Shown: positions 47,212 to 57,305 of the stretch, piece by piece
Position numbering within the stretch: position 1 is the first letter of the stretch
Layout: each line of letters starts with the position of its first letter
Assembly: GCF_002117145.1 (NCBI RefSeq)
Contig: NZ_CP008743.1
Location: forward strand, 1,364,001 to 1,428,000
Reading direction: 5' to 3'
Source: Candidatus Nucleicultrix amoebiphila FS5
GTDB lineage: Bacteria > Pseudomonadota > Alphaproteobacteria > Caedimonadales > Nucleicultricaceae
DNA length: 64,000 nt
The notes under the pieces: generated by a model
The model's database searches: none
Seen by the model: the letters and a program-made list of their open reading frames with translations, nothing else
Told to the model about the DNA's origin: nothing
Position numbers and translations under genes: made by a program

Positions 47212-48180
47212 ATGAGTCAACCCAAAATTCTTTTTATTACTTCCACGCGGATCGGTGATGCCGTTCTGTCTACAGGGATACTTAATCATTATCTAAGCCA
47301 ATATCCAAATGCAGCGCTTACTATCGCTTGTGGTGAACCTCCATCACCTCTTTTTACAGATATTCCGAACCTTGAAAAACTGATTGTTCTTCGTAATAAG
47401 CGTAATCTTAGTCATTGGCTTCATCTGTGGCGTCAAACTTTTGACAAGCGCTGGGATTTGGTGGTGGATTTGCGTGGTTCAATTTTGGCGTATATTCTTT
47501 GGGCGGGAAAGCGTGTCGTATGGCGTTCCATTCCGAGCTTAAAACATCGTGTTACTCAGTTAGGTGATCTTATTAAAGTATTTCCACCTCCTGCGCCATC
47601 TCTCATGGTTTCAGAAAGAAGATTGAAAGAAGTCAAAAAATGGCTGCCTTTTGATGCGCCAATTATTGCTTTATCTCCTGCTGCAAATTGGCCAGGAAAA
47701 GAATGGCCTCAAGAACATTTTAGTAAAGTTCTGAATGCTCTCATAGCTTCGGATGGCCCTCTACCAGACGCTAAGATTGCTTTTTTTGCGGCTCCCCATG
47801 AACGCCAACGTGTATTGCCACTGTTGGCGTCTTTTCCAGAAGAGCGTGTTCTTGATTTCATGGGTAAAATTGATCTCTTGGATGTAGCGGCTCTTTTTAA
47901 ACATAGCAGTTTGTTTATAGGGAATGACTCAGGTTTAATGCATATGGCTGCAGCTGTTGGAACGCCTACCCTTGGGCTATTTGGCCCGAGTCGTTCAGAA
48001 CATTATGCCCCTTTTGGGGTCAGAACGGCGTTTATTAGAACGCCCGAACCCTATGAGCGTTTGATGGAGCTTCATAAACAAGGTCAAAGTGAAGGTTTGA
48101 TGAGTTCTTTAAAACCTGAAGATGTTTTTAAAGCAGCAGTAAATCTCATGAAAACAGCTATGGTTCTTAGGAGGCCCTGA
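47212..48180 (+). CDS. GT9 glycosyltransferase, heptosyltransferase-like
   Basis: A 322-residue ADP-heptose-type transferase of the GT-B fold. It begins ILFITSTRIGDAVLSTGIL and has the donor-site block GNDSGLMHMAAAVGTPTLGLFGPSRSEHYAPFG. GT9 enzymes extend the lipopolysaccharide inner core. The next gene, a GT4 transferase, starts 2 nt after its stop, and asnB follows. Confidence 0.9.
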   Translation: MSQPKILFITSTRIGDAVLSTGILNHYLSQYPNAALTIACGEPPSPLFTDIPNLEKLIVLRNKRNLSHWLHLWRQTFDKRWDLVVDLRGSILAYILWAGKRVVWRSIPSLKHRVTQLGDLIKVFPPPAPSLMVSERRLKEVKKWLPFDAPIIALSPAANWPGKEWPQEHFSKVLNALIASDGPLPDAKIAFFAAPHERQRVLPLLASFPEERVLDFMGKIDLLDVAALFKHSSLFIGNDSGLMHMAAAVGTPTLGLFGPSRSEHYAPFGVRTAFIRTPEPYERLMELHKQGQSEGLMSSLKPEDVFKAAVNLMKTAMVLRRP

Positions 48181-48182
48181 AA

Positions 48183-49220
48183 ATGAGGGTTTTGCAAGTC
48201 ATGGCTGGAGCAGAGGTGGGGGGAGCTGAAGTATTTTTTGGTCGCCTGATCCAAGCTCTTCATGCAGATGGTTTGTCTCAACAAGTCTTAATGAGGGCTC
48301 ATGCTGAACGGATGGAGCTCTTTGATCAAGCTAAAATACCTTATACGATTGCACCCTTTAAGCCGTTGTTTGATCTAAAAACCCGTCGTCTTTTCAAAGA
48401 AGCGATCAAAGAATTTCGTCCAGACATTGTAATGACTTGGATGAGCCGTGCCAGTCATCTCTGCCCTCAAGGCTCCTTTGTACATGTTGCTCGTTTGGGG
48501 GGATATTACGATTTGAAGTACTATAAAAAAGCCGATTATTTAATTGGTAATACTCAGGATATCTTCAATTATTTTTTGGGTAAGGGGTGGAATAAGGATT
48601 ATGCAGTTTATTTGCCTAATTTTGTCCCTGAGCCAGACACGACAAAATCAATGCCTCGTTCTGCCTTTAATACGCCAGATGATGTCCCGCTTCTCCTCTC
48701 TTTAGGACGTTTTCATGACGATAAGGCTTTTGATGTCCTCATTAAAGCTTTAAAGTATTTGGATAATACCTATCTTTGGCTTGCAGGAGAGGGAGAACGT
48801 GAAGGGTTTTTGAAAAACTTGGCTGAAAAACAAGGTGTATTAGAGCGTATTCGTTTTATAGGTTGGCAGCGTTCAGTAACGCCGCTTTTCAATGCTGCAG
48901 ATCTTTATGTTTGTCCATCAAGGATTGAGCCCTTAGGAAACGTGGTTATTGAGGCATGGTCTCATAAGAGCCCTATTGTTGCTGCAGCCAGCGCTGGTCC
49001 TGCTGGATTGATTGAAAATCGTAAAAATGGTTTGCTTGTGCCTGTTGAAGATGATGGAGCTTTAGCCACGGCTATTCAAGAAGTGATTCAAAATAAAACA
49101 TTGAGGAGTACCATCATAAAAGGGGGAGCAGAAACCTTTAAAGAGAAGTTCTCTAAAGAGATTGTGACCCAAAAATACAGAGAATTCTTTGCGCGTGTAA
49201 TTGATAAGAAAAGGGTTTAG
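48183..49220 (+). CDS. GT4 glycosyltransferase
   Basis: A 345-residue GT-B glycosyltransferase. The N-terminal domain starts VLQVMAGAEVGGAEVFFGRLIQAL; the C-terminal donor domain has LSLGRFHDDKAFDVLIKAL and the GT4 EPLGNVVIEAW motif with its ExxxxxxxE acidic pair. Sugar and acceptor unknown. It lies between GT9 and asnB in one operon for surface glycan. Confidence 0.88.
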   Translation: MRVLQVMAGAEVGGAEVFFGRLIQALHADGLSQQVLMRAHAERMELFDQAKIPYTIAPFKPLFDLKTRRLFKEAIKEFRPDIVMTWMSRASHLCPQGSFVHVARLGGYYDLKYYKKADYLIGNTQDIFNYFLGKGWNKDYAVYLPNFVPEPDTTKSMPRSAFNTPDDVPLLLSLGRFHDDKAFDVLIKALKYLDNTYLWLAGEGEREGFLKNLAEKQGVLERIRFIGWQRSVTPLFNAADLYVCPSRIEPLGNVVIEAWSHKSPIVAAASAGPAGLIENRKNGLLVPVEDDGALATAIQEVIQNKTLRSTIIKGGAETFKEKFSKEIVTQKYREFFARVIDKKRV

Positions 49221-49223
49221 TGG

Positions 49224-50981
49224 ATGTGTGGTATTGCAGGGATCATGATGAAAGGCAAGACCAAACCTAAGACGACCGTCTTGGAAAAGATTGCCCAAGC
49301 CCTGCATCATCGTGGTCCCGATGATCAAGGGATCCTTATCAAAGATCAAGTTGGGCTTGTTCATACACGGCTATCAATCATTGACCTTAATTCTGGGCAT
49401 CAACCTCTTGTCGATACGGCTGGTAATCTTCTCGTCGTTAATGGTGAGATCTACAATTATGTGGAATTGCGTCAGGAACTAAAAGACTACCCTTTTAAGA
49501 CGACTTCAGATTGCGAACCGATTCTACCACTTTATCAAAAATGGGGAGCGCAGTTTACAAAACACTTAAGAGGAATGTATGGCTTAGCTTTGTATGATCC
49601 AACACAGAAAAACCTCATTTTATCCAGAGATCCCTTTGGGATTAAGCCTTTATATTTCTTTGAACATCCAGATTTTTTTGCTTTTGCTTCAGAACCGCAA
49701 GCGTTCTTTGCAGCAGAACTGTTAACGCCTGAAATTGATCCAGAGGTTCGGAGTGAAGCTTTTCAACTGAGATATACATTGAGATCTTCACCAATTTTTA
49801 AAAATATACAAAGAGTCAATCCTGGGGAAACTTTGATCGTTAGGAATGGTCAAATCGTGGATCGTTTTATCCTTAATCATTTACCCGAAGCTGTAAATGC
49901 CTCTGTAACCTTGCCTGAGGCTCTCAAAAATTTAGAAACTGCTCTTGAAAATAGCGTGGGTGTGCATTTGCGTTCGGATGTTCCCTATGGCCTCTTTCTT
50001 TCTGGGGGCCTAGATTCAGCGACTGTTTTAGCGATGATGAAGCGTCATACAGATACACCTATTCGAACGTATACGGTAGGTTTTTCAGGAACAAAAGTGC
50101 ATGACGAGCGTGAGCAAGCAAAGCGTTTAGCACAACATTTTGGTACGCATCATACGGAGATTGATTTTAGTGAACAGGATTTCTGGAAGATTCTTCCTAA
50201 AGTCGCCTCTGCTGTTGATGATTTGCAATTAGATATGGCATCTCTGCCCACGTTTAAGTTGGCTGAGATGGCGCGGCAAGACGTTAAAGTTGTTTTGTGT
50301 GGTGAAGGAGGCGATGAATTATTAGCAGGGTATGGGCGCTATCGGAAAACATGGCTTCCTCGTTGGCTTGGGGGACGTATCACCAAAGTTTCTGGAACCT
50401 TTGATAAAATTAAATATACAGGAAAAATCGACGACCACTGGAAGTCTGTTCTGATGAATTTCGAAAAAGAATATTCTTCAAGAGGGTTCACAAAAATGCA
50501 AGTCGCTCAAAGCATTGATTGCGCAACCTGGCTTGCAAATGGTCTTATGATTAAATTAGATCGTTGCCTTATGGCGCATGGCGTTGAAGGTCGGACACCT
50601 TTTTTAGACCCCATCGTGGCTGCGCATACTTTTTCTCTGCCTGATAAATTAAAAGCTACGAAGGGTCATGGAAAATGGCTCCTACGTCATTGGCTTGAAA
50701 AGAATTTGCCCATCGCGGAGCCCTTTGCAAAAAAGCGCGGATTTACTGTGCCTGTTGGAGAATGGATTGCTGAAAAAGCAACGCGGGTGGGTCCTTTTGT
50801 TGCTCGACAGCCAGGAGTTCAAGAAGTATTTGCTCCAGAAGACGTAAAGGCCATTTTTATGTCAAAAGATAAACATGCTCAATTTGCAGCGTGGACGCTT
50901 CTATTTTATGCAATTTGGCATCAAATTCATATTTTAAGAAAGCCTGTTGTAGCCGATACCTTAACGCTTTTGTCTTTATAA
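49224..50981 (+). CDS. asnB: Asparagine synthase (glutamine-hydrolysing), AsnB
   Basis: A 585-residue class II amidotransferase. The N-terminal nucleophile Cys2 (MCGIAGIM) forms the glutaminase; the synthase domain has the PP-loop SGGLDSATVLA and GEGGDELLAGYGRY. In a run of glycosyltransferases it may serve asparagine supply or amidate a sugar acid of the surface polymer. Its 3' end overlaps the convergent GT4 gene by 55 bp, both frames staying open. Confidence 0.93.
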   Translation: MCGIAGIMMKGKTKPKTTVLEKIAQALHHRGPDDQGILIKDQVGLVHTRLSIIDLNSGHQPLVDTAGNLLVVNGEIYNYVELRQELKDYPFKTTSDCEPILPLYQKWGAQFTKHLRGMYGLALYDPTQKNLILSRDPFGIKPLYFFEHPDFFAFASEPQAFFAAELLTPEIDPEVRSEAFQLRYTLRSSPIFKNIQRVNPGETLIVRNGQIVDRFILNHLPEAVNASVTLPEALKNLETALENSVGVHLRSDVPYGLFLSGGLDSATVLAMMKRHTDTPIRTYTVGFSGTKVHDEREQAKRLAQHFGTHHTEIDFSEQDFWKILPKVASAVDDLQLDMASLPTFKLAEMARQDVKVVLCGEGGDELLAGYGRYRKTWLPRWLGGRITKVSGTFDKIKYTGKIDDHWKSVLMNFEKEYSSRGFTKMQVAQSIDCATWLANGLMIKLDRCLMAHGVEGRTPFLDPIVAAHTFSLPDKLKATKGHGKWLLRHWLEKNLPIAEPFAKKRGFTVPVGEWIAEKATRVGPFVARQPGVQEVFAPEDVKAIFMSKDKHAQFAAWTLLFYAIWHQIHILRKPVVADTLTLLSL

Positions 50982-52099
50982 AGACGTATCGTTTGGGAAA
51001 TGATAATCTCATCTGAGAATTCTTTCTGAATAAGCTCTCGTCCCTTTTGTCCCATTTTTTGACGCAATTGTTTATCATCGATAAGTCTTTCCAAAGCATT
51101 TGCTAAAGCTTGTGGGTTTTTTATGGGGACCAAGAAACCATTCACGCCATCTTGAACTATTTCCCTACAGCCAGGTGTGTCTGTTGTAATGATGGGTTTA
51201 CCTGCAGCGGCAGCTTCAAGAAGAGAACGGGGAAGACCTTCTCTGTATGAAGGCAGTAAGGAAATATGTGTGTCTTTATAAATATCCTGAACGTGATCAC
51301 AATGCCCTTCCCAGTGGATTAATCCTTCTTTTTGCCATGTTTTTAATAAGGCATTGGGAACAGCGGCTGGATTTTTAGGATCACTGTTGCCGTAGAAAAA
51401 AAGTTGGAGTTTTTTATTTTTGGCTTTAAGAATTTTTTGAGCTTCAATCGCTTCTCGAATACCCTTTGACCATAGCATCCTCGCGACCAGAGCTACTTTA
51501 GGACCCTTGCTATCAATTGGTTTTTCAGGGGATTTTTTGAAAAGTTTGGTGTCTACGCCACTTCCTCGAATGAGAACCACGCGCGTTGGTTCTATGGAAC
51601 AGAGATTCAAGATCAAGTGTCGATCATCTGGATTTTGTACGATGATATGTTGATGGGGAGATTTTAAAATAAAACGAAACAGTTGGCTTAAGATAATGCG
51701 TAACCCTCGAGTTTTTAAGCCTTGGTCTGTAAAAACATGTCCCATACCTGCAATGGCGTTAATTATATGGGGAATTTTTAAAATGCGCGCGATGAGAGTG
51801 CAATAAAGAACAGGCTTTAAAGCTACTTGATGTACGATATCAGGACGTTCATTTTTATAGATCTTATAAAGCTCTTTAAGAGTCTTTAAATCTTTAAAGG
51901 GGTTTAAACTGCTGCGATGAAAATGCTTTAAAGGAACAACACGAATACCTGCTGATTGGATTTGTTGGAGATATTTACTGACATTCGTTGCTAAGACGAC
52001 TTCAAATCCTTGATTGACAGAGGCTTTTGCCAGTTCAAAGCGATGGCTTAAAAAATAGTGATCTTCTGCAACCAAGTAGAGAATTTTTTTCCGAGTCAT
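50927..52099 (-). CDS. GT4 glycosyltransferase, PglA-like
   Basis: A 390-residue GT-B enzyme. It begins KILYLVAEDHYFLSHRFELAKASVNQGFEVVLAT, with the acceptor-domain HxKP-type string PDIVHQVALKPVLYC, and has the donor motif SYREGLPRSLLEAAAAGKPIITTDTPGCREIV. Similar enzymes extend lipid-linked oligosaccharides. It is opposite to the other glycan genes, but belongs with them by type. Confidence 0.9.
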   Translation of the reverse strand: MTRKKILYLVAEDHYFLSHRFELAKASVNQGFEVVLATNVSKYLQQIQSAGIRVVPLKHFHRSSLNPFKDLKTLKELYKIYKNERPDIVHQVALKPVLYCTLIARILKIPHIINAIAGMGHVFTDQGLKTRGLRIILSQLFRFILKSPHQHIIVQNPDDRHLILNLCSIEPTRVVLIRGSGVDTKLFKKSPEKPIDSKGPKVALVARMLWSKGIREAIEAQKILKAKNKKLQLFFYGNSDPKNPAAVPNALLKTWQKEGLIHWEGHCDHVQDIYKDTHISLLPSYREGLPRSLLEAAAAGKPIITTDTPGCREIVQDGVNGFLVPIKNPQALANALERLIDDKQLRQKMGQKGRELIQKEFSDEIIISQTIRLYKDKSVKVSATTGFLKI

Positions 52100-52142
52100 G
52101 ATACAATCATCTTAAAAATATGTGATGCTACTATAAAGTGCT

Positions 52143-52814
52143 ATGACAAAAAAAACATTAAAAATTGCCCCTTCTATTCTATCAGCTGACTTTGCACGGC
52201 TTGGAGATGAAGTTCAGGCTATAACCAAGGCGGGTGCAGACTTTATCCATGTGGATGTAATGGATGGTCATTTTGTTCCCAATATTACCTTGGGTCCTTC
52301 TTTTGTGAAAGCCCTTAGACCTTTTAGTGATAAACCATTTGACGTTCATCTCATGATTTCTCCTGTGGATTTCTATATTGAAGACTTCGCTAAATCAGGG
52401 GCAGATATTATTACAGTCCATCCTGAGGCAGGTCCCCATATTCATCGTACTCTTAACTTCATTCGTTCTTTAGGGAAAAAGGCTGGTTTAGCCTTGAATC
52501 CGGGGACTCCTCCAGATGTCATTGATTGCGTGATTGAGAGTGTTGATTTGATCTTGGTTATGACTGTTAACCCAGGATTTGGCGGACAAAAATTCATTCC
52601 CAGCATGTTAGAAAAGATAAAACGTGTGCGTGATAAAATTGGGTCAAGATCAATAGACCTTGAAGTAGATGGCGGTATTGATAGTGAGACTGCAAAAAAA
52701 GTAACTGAATGTGGAGCAAACGTTCTTGTTGCTGGGACGGCTATTTTTAAAAATGCAGACTATGGAAAAAATATAAGTCTTTTGCGCCAAGCAGGAATAA
52801 TCCATGAGAATTAA
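52143..52814 (+). CDS. rpe: Ribulose-phosphate 3-epimerase
   Basis: A 223-residue TIM-barrel enzyme interconverting ribulose 5-phosphate and xylulose 5-phosphate. Motifs: [47 protein letters not shown] and the phosphate-binding VDGGID. The following secreted-protein gene overlaps its stop by 11 nt. Confidence 0.95.
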   Translation: MTKKTLKIAPSILSADFARLGDEVQAITKAGADFIHVDVMDGHFVPNITLGPSFVKALRPFSDKPFDVHLMISPVDFYIEDFAKSGADIITVHPEAGPHIHRTLNFIRSLGKKAGLALNPGTPPDVIDCVIESVDLILVMTVNPGFGGQKFIPSMLEKIKRVRDKIGSRSIDLEVDGGIDSETAKKVTECGANVLVAGTAIFKNADYGKNISLLRQAGIIHEN

Positions 52815-53208
52815 AACTCATATTTTTGTGTTTATGATGAGTACGGTTTTCAATGTCGTCCTGGCTAAGGAAGTCAATATCACAATTATAAATAACGGAA
52901 TTGATATAGACCAATATATTGAACCCCATGCTTATATCAAAAATAAACAAGGCGTTGTCCCTTCCGCGCTTTTTCTTTTACCGCGCCAAGGAAGTGTCGA
53001 AAAGAAATCAATGGATCAAGAGGCTCTTCTCGTCATATTTGGGGATCCACGTTATTGGGTGGCTTCTTTTAAAGGAGTGAAAATAGGACAAGAAAATAAA
53101 GGTGTCCAAGAGTTTTTTATCTGTTCATATAGTCCCACTAAGACACAGAATATTCATACAATGGAGATTACTGTGAATGCCAAAAACTGTACTTTAGAAG
53201 TGCATTAG
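52804..53208 (+). CDS. Secreted small protein, unknown function
   Basis: A 134-residue protein with a signal peptide ([21 protein letters not shown]) and an apparently all-beta mature part ([25 protein letters not shown]...). Two cysteines ([15 protein letters not shown]) may be joined. No family recognised. It is translated from within the rpe end, so is probably in that transcript. Confidence 0.55.
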   Translation: MRIKTHIFVFMMSTVFNVVLAKEVNITIINNGIDIDQYIEPHAYIKNKQGVVPSALFLLPRQGSVEKKSMDQEALLVIFGDPRYWVASFKGVKIGQENKGVQEFFICSYSPTKTQNIHTMEITVNAKNCTLEVH

Positions 53209-54383
53209 CCTTTTAAATACCGTTCAAATCTTTGATAAATCTTAGAAAAACCTATGACAAATGCTCCATTACCGAGAACATTGGCCGAAGTAATGATAGG
53301 GTCAAAAATCACATAAAGCGTCGTGACGAGAGAGCTCATGGATGAAGAGAGCCCTAAATGCTGTTCAAGAAGAGGGACAAGCACGAGAACGCCACCGCCG
53401 GGCACTGCAGCGACAGAAAATTTGGCAAGAACAACGTAGGCAGCAAAGATCAAAAAAGTGCTGAGATCTGGAATACCTTGACCAAAAGAGACCATAACCG
53501 CTAGGGCAAAAAAAGTAATGGAAAAACAATCACCAATCAAATGAATGTTTACGGTTGCTGGAACAACCACATCAACGATTTCACGTCTTTCAACATTCTT
53601 TTCAGAGGCCAAAATTGTCAAAGGCATCGCGGCGGCACTGGACATAGTGCTAAAACCTGCAAGCATGGGTGAGCTCATATTGCTGATACTTTTTGTAGCT
53701 TTTGAAAGGTTGAGCTTGGAAAAAATACTATACAGAATAAAAATGTATCCAAAGCAAACAAGGGCCATGATCATAAGAACTTTTGGATATTCTAAAAGAA
53801 TGACATTTAAAATTTGATCATTTTGCAGTTTTAAAGAGAACCCTAAAATAAAAATAGGCATCAAGGGAACGAATACTTTTCTCAAGAGAAAATAACTTCC
53901 CTTTAGAAGATGTTGCCCCCAACTTTTTTGTAAATGTGGAAATTTAAAAGTTGCGATAAGACCAGTAATAAACCCAATGAAAAGAGCCATATCGTTGCTG
54001 ATGAGTTTTGGTAACTTAAAATTCCATAGGGCCATTAAAGGATGATCAAAATCTTTTGGTACACAGGGGACAGCAATTGTCTCCAGTGTAAAACGTCCAA
54101 TCCCATAGGAGGTCATTGTGGAAGTGAAATTTGAAAGACAAATAAGAGCAATGAGAAGTGCAGCAAAAAACAATGCATTGTTCTTGAGATGCCCCAAACT
54201 TGTGAACAAAAAAGAAAAGATTAGGAAAGGAAGAGAAAAAATCAAACATTCCTTAATTGTGATGCTGACCGCAAAAAGAAAGGACTTTACCGTTTCTGGT
54301 AAAATAGGTCCAAAAACGACAGAGAAAATAAGTACAGCGAGAAGCTGTAGAGGAAGCTTAAAGTCTTTAATTTTCACAGCCAT
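53205..54383 (-). CDS. Dicarboxylate/amino-acid:cation symporter (SDF family)
   Basis: A 392-residue inner-membrane carrier of the SDF/DAACS family. The HP1 loop GFSTMSSAAAMPLTI corresponds to the serine-rich loop of GltPh and DctA, and the later helices with FSVAAVPGGGVLVLVPLLE form HP2. It should import a dicarboxylate or amino acid with sodium or protons; substrate not readable. Useful to a host-dependent cell. It follows cvpA on the same strand with a 19-nt gap. Confidence 0.82.
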   Translation of the reverse strand: MAVKIKDFKLPLQLLAVLIFSVVFGPILPETVKSFLFAVSITIKECLIFSLPFLIFSFLFTSLGHLKNNALFFAALLIALICLSNFTSTMTSYGIGRFTLETIAVPCVPKDFDHPLMALWNFKLPKLISNDMALFIGFITGLIATFKFPHLQKSWGQHLLKGSYFLLRKVFVPLMPIFILGFSLKLQNDQILNVILLEYPKVLMIMALVCFGYIFILYSIFSKLNLSKATKSISNMSSPMLAGFSTMSSAAAMPLTILASEKNVERREIVDVVVPATVNIHLIGDCFSITFFALAVMVSFGQGIPDLSTFLIFAAYVVLAKFSVAAVPGGGVLVLVPLLEQHLGLSSSMSSLVTTLYVIFDPIITSANVLGNGAFVIGFSKIYQRFERYLKG

Positions 54384-54402
54384 GGGCGGAATTTCAACCT
54401 GG

Positions 54403-55113
54403 TTATTGTGTTTTAAAGAGCCGATTCATTTCTGAGCGGTAGTCTTCACGATAGCCTTTTTGTACTTTTTCTGAATCATCAGATTGAGCAGTTTTAGGCT
54501 TGGAAAGAGTTTTAACCAACTGATCCATTTCTTTCAAGCGGTTAATAGCCTCCACTGATTTTTGAAGACCTTTTGTGTGTTCTTGAACATGTTCAGTGGG
54601 GGCTTTAAAGGAAGAAGGTAAAATACTGTTGATAGTTTTTGCACCAGAAGTCAAGAAAGGGAATGATTTAGCTGATTTAACCATGTAAGAACGTTCATTA
54701 TCCTTCCAAACAAAAGTCGTCAAAAGAAAACCGAGGGCAAGGATAAAACCCCCTCTTATGACGCCAAATAAAAGTCCTAAAGAATGGTCAAGCCCTCCTA
54801 AGGCACTGTCGAGCACACGTTTGGAAATCATTTTAGAAAGAGGAATTAAAAGAGCTAAAGCCACGACAAAAATGATAATGCCAGAGACACTATCTGCTAG
54901 AATCGCTGTTTTAATATAACCACGCGCCAATGGCCGCAATAAAGGAAGCATATAAGTGGTGGTGATGACTGCACCTCCCCAACTGATTACTCCTAAAATC
55001 TCCCGGGTAAAGCCTCGCATAAGACCAATAACAGCAGAGATGGCAATCAATGCCAATAAGGCTCCATCAAGGACATTAAAGCCACTAACTATTTCTTGGG
55101 GAGTTTCAGGCAT
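54403..55113 (-). CDS. cvpA: CvpA family membrane protein
   Basis: A 236-residue protein with four helices in the CvpA domain (FNVLDGALLALIAISAVIGLMRGFTREILGVISWGGAV... GLDHSLGLLFGVIRGGFILALGF) and a charged, coiled tail. CvpA was named for colicin V production and usually precedes purF. In this window no purF follows. The ATG at 55113 has AAGGAG 7 nt upstream and overlaps the radA stop by 8 nt. Confidence 0.88.
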   Translation of the reverse strand: MPETPQEIVSGFNVLDGALLALIAISAVIGLMRGFTREILGVISWGGAVITTTYMLPLLRPLARGYIKTAILADSVSGIIIFVVALALLIPLSKMISKRVLDSALGGLDHSLGLLFGVIRGGFILALGFLLTTFVWKDNERSYMVKSAKSFPFLTSGAKTINSILPSSFKAPTEHVQEHTKGLQKSVEAINRLKEMDQLVKTLSKPKTAQSDDSEKVQKGYREDYRSEMNRLFKTQ

Positions 55114-56500
55114 AACGCGCTCCTTTTGTATCATGGGTGTGGAAGTAGGATACAAAATCCCTCAAAAATGAAAAGCTTTCACTTTTAAAGCGTTCTGGTT
55201 CAAAGAGAGCCGAAGACTTTTCACGTGGTGTAAAAGCGTGCTTAAAACCAAGTTTTTGCGCTTCTTTTTGGCGTCCCTCACCATTGCTTACTGATCGAAT
55301 TTCGCCGGTCAAAGAGATTTCACCATAAAAGATTGCATCTCCAGGGAGTGTGACGCCTGTTAAACTTGACATGAGAGCGGCAGCAACAGCCAAATCTGCT
55401 GCAGGTTCAGATATTTTTAAGCCTCCTGCCACATTGAGATAAACGTCTTTTGTCCCAAAATTTAATCCACATCTTGTTTCCAAAACAGCCAAAATCATGG
55501 CAAGACGTCCAGAATCCCACCCGATGACAGCCCGTCTTGGTGTGCCAAAAGAAGCAGGCGAAACTAAAGCTTGGATTTCTATGAGAAGGGGACGCGTTCC
55601 TTCCATTCCAGCAAAAACAGCGGAACCACTCATCATACCTTGCCGTTCTGAAAGGAAAAACCCCGATGGATTACAGACCTGTTGAAGACCCTCTGTGCGC
55701 ATTTCGAAAACGCCGATTTCATCCGTTGGACCAAAGCGGTTTTTCGTTGCACGTAAGATACGATAAGAATGACCTTTTTCGCCTTCAAAATACAAGACTG
55801 CATCAACCATATGTTCTAAAACTCTAGGACCAGCAAGGGTACCTTCTTTAGTAACGTGACCAATCAGAACAATGATGATACCCTTTGTTTTTGCAAGATG
55901 CATAAGTTCCTGACAGCATAGACGAACTTGACTCACGGTTCCAGGAGCTGCGTCGATTGCGTCCGAGTACATTGTTTGTATAGAATCAATAATAGCCAAT
56001 TTATAGGATGTTTCTTTTTGTTCCACCGTTGTGATGATGTCGTGAATATGGGTGCTTGAGAGAAGCTTTAGAGGCGTATCTTTTAATCCTAAGCGATGTG
56101 CTCTAAGACGCACTTGATCAATGGCTTCTTCTCCAGAAACATAGAGGGTGGGATGTTTCTTGCTTAGAAGGGCGGCTACTTGTAGAAGCAGCGTCGACTT
56201 TCCAACGCCGGGATCACCGCCAATTAAAATAACGGATCCTTGAACAAGTCCTCCTCCACACACGCGATCAAACTCACTCAAAGTGCATTGAAAGCGCGGC
56301 GGTGAAAGGGTGGAAGATTGAAGATCTTCCGTAGGTAAAGCTGTACGTTTGGAAGCTTTTTTTGACCTGGTTAAAGGGCTAGAGTCATGAGTTTCTTCAA
56401 CGAGTGAATTCCATGTTTCACAAGCAGGACAGCGTCCAACCCATTTGGTTTGAGGAGAACCACAGCTTTGACAAACAAAAAGAGAAGATTGTCGTGCCAT
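55106..56500 (-). CDS. radA: DNA repair protein RadA
   Basis: A 464-residue branch-migration helicase helping homologous recombination. It has the four-Cys zinc finger (CQSCGSPQTKWVGRCPAC), Walker A GGDPGVGKST, the RadA-specific KNRFG motif and the C-terminal Lon-protease-like domain (VYLNVAGGLKISEPAADLAVAAAL). It lies 5 nt after mlaF. Confidence 0.96.
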   Translation of the reverse strand: MARQSSLFVCQSCGSPQTKWVGRCPACETWNSLVEETHDSSPLTRSKKASKRTALPTEDLQSSTLSPPRFQCTLSEFDRVCGGGLVQGSVILIGGDPGVGKSTLLLQVAALLSKKHPTLYVSGEEAIDQVRLRAHRLGLKDTPLKLLSSTHIHDIITTVEQKETSYKLAIIDSIQTMYSDAIDAAPGTVSQVRLCCQELMHLAKTKGIIIVLIGHVTKEGTLAGPRVLEHMVDAVLYFEGEKGHSYRILRATKNRFGPTDEIGVFEMRTEGLQQVCNPSGFFLSERQGMMSGSAVFAGMEGTRPLLIEIQALVSPASFGTPRRAVIGWDSGRLAMILAVLETRCGLNFGTKDVYLNVAGGLKISEPAADLAVAAALMSSLTGVTLPGDAIFYGEISLTGEIRSVSNGEGRQKEAQKLGFKHAFTPREKSSALFEPERFKSESFSFLRDFVSYFHTHDTKGARYA

Positions 56501-56505
56501 AGAGC

Positions 56506-57303
56506 TTAAGCTCGCACATTGACGTCGACAGTGATGGGGCCTTTCGTCGATCCGTGGATAAACTGATCAACGTAGGGGTTTTTAGAACGATCAATATCCT
56601 TGGCTGGCCCCTGCCATACAATGGCGCCTTGATGAATGAGTGCAATGCGGTCAGCTATTTTTCGTGCACTCGCCATGTCATGAGTAATGGTTATAGCCGT
56701 AGCTCCCAACTCTTTGACGTTTTTAATAATCAAATCATTGATAACGCCACTCATAATGGGGTCAAGACCTGTTGTTGGTTCATCAAAAAAAATAATTTCC
56801 GGCTTACTGGCGACAGCTCTTGCAAGAGCAACACGACGTTGCATTCCTCCAGAAAGTTCTGCTGGATAAAGCATCGCGACATCAGCTTTGAGCCCAACAT
56901 CACTAAGGCAAGATACAGCCAAATCTTTAGCTTCTGAACGGTTTAAGCGTTTTTCTTGGAGCAGACGAAATGCAATATTTTCCCAAACGGGAAGGCTATC
57001 AAAAAGAGCAGAACCTTGGAAAAGCATACTTATCTTACGGCGTACTTGATCAAGAACTTGTATTTTAGCGCCAAAAAGTTCTACACCGTCAATTTTAATG
57101 CTACCGGCCGTGGGAGTAAGGAGCCCCAAAATGCACTTGAGCATGACTGATTTACCTGTGCCTGAACCTCCGATAACCACAAGAGATTCACCTTCGAAAA
57201 CTTCTAAAGAAATGTTTTGCAACACTTTCTTTTCCCCAAAACTTTTATCAAGATTTTTAAGAGCTATTTTGGGTGTGAGACGTTTTATTTTACCAGCCAT
57301 CAT
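56506..57303 (-). CDS. mlaF: MlaF-like phospholipid transport ATPase
   Basis: A 265-residue ABC ATPase: Walker A GGSGTGKSVM, signature LSGGMQRRV, Walker B IIFFDEPTTGLDP. Sequence and pairing with an MlaE permease identify the Mla/Ttg2 system that maintains outer-membrane lipid asymmetry. It starts 2 nt after the mlaE stop. The MlaD substrate-binding subunit is not encoded next to it and must lie elsewhere. Confidence 0.9.
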   Translation of the reverse strand: MMAGKIKRLTPKIALKNLDKSFGEKKVLQNISLEVFEGESLVVIGGSGTGKSVMLKCILGLLTPTAGSIKIDGVELFGAKIQVLDQVRRKISMLFQGSALFDSLPVWENIAFRLLQEKRLNRSEAKDLAVSCLSDVGLKADVAMLYPAELSGGMQRRVALARAVASKPEIIFFDEPTTGLDPIMSGVINDLIIKNVKELGATAITITHDMASARKIADRIALIHQGAIVWQGPAKDIDRSKNPYVDQFIHGSTKGPITVDVNVRA

Positions 57304-57305
57304 GA

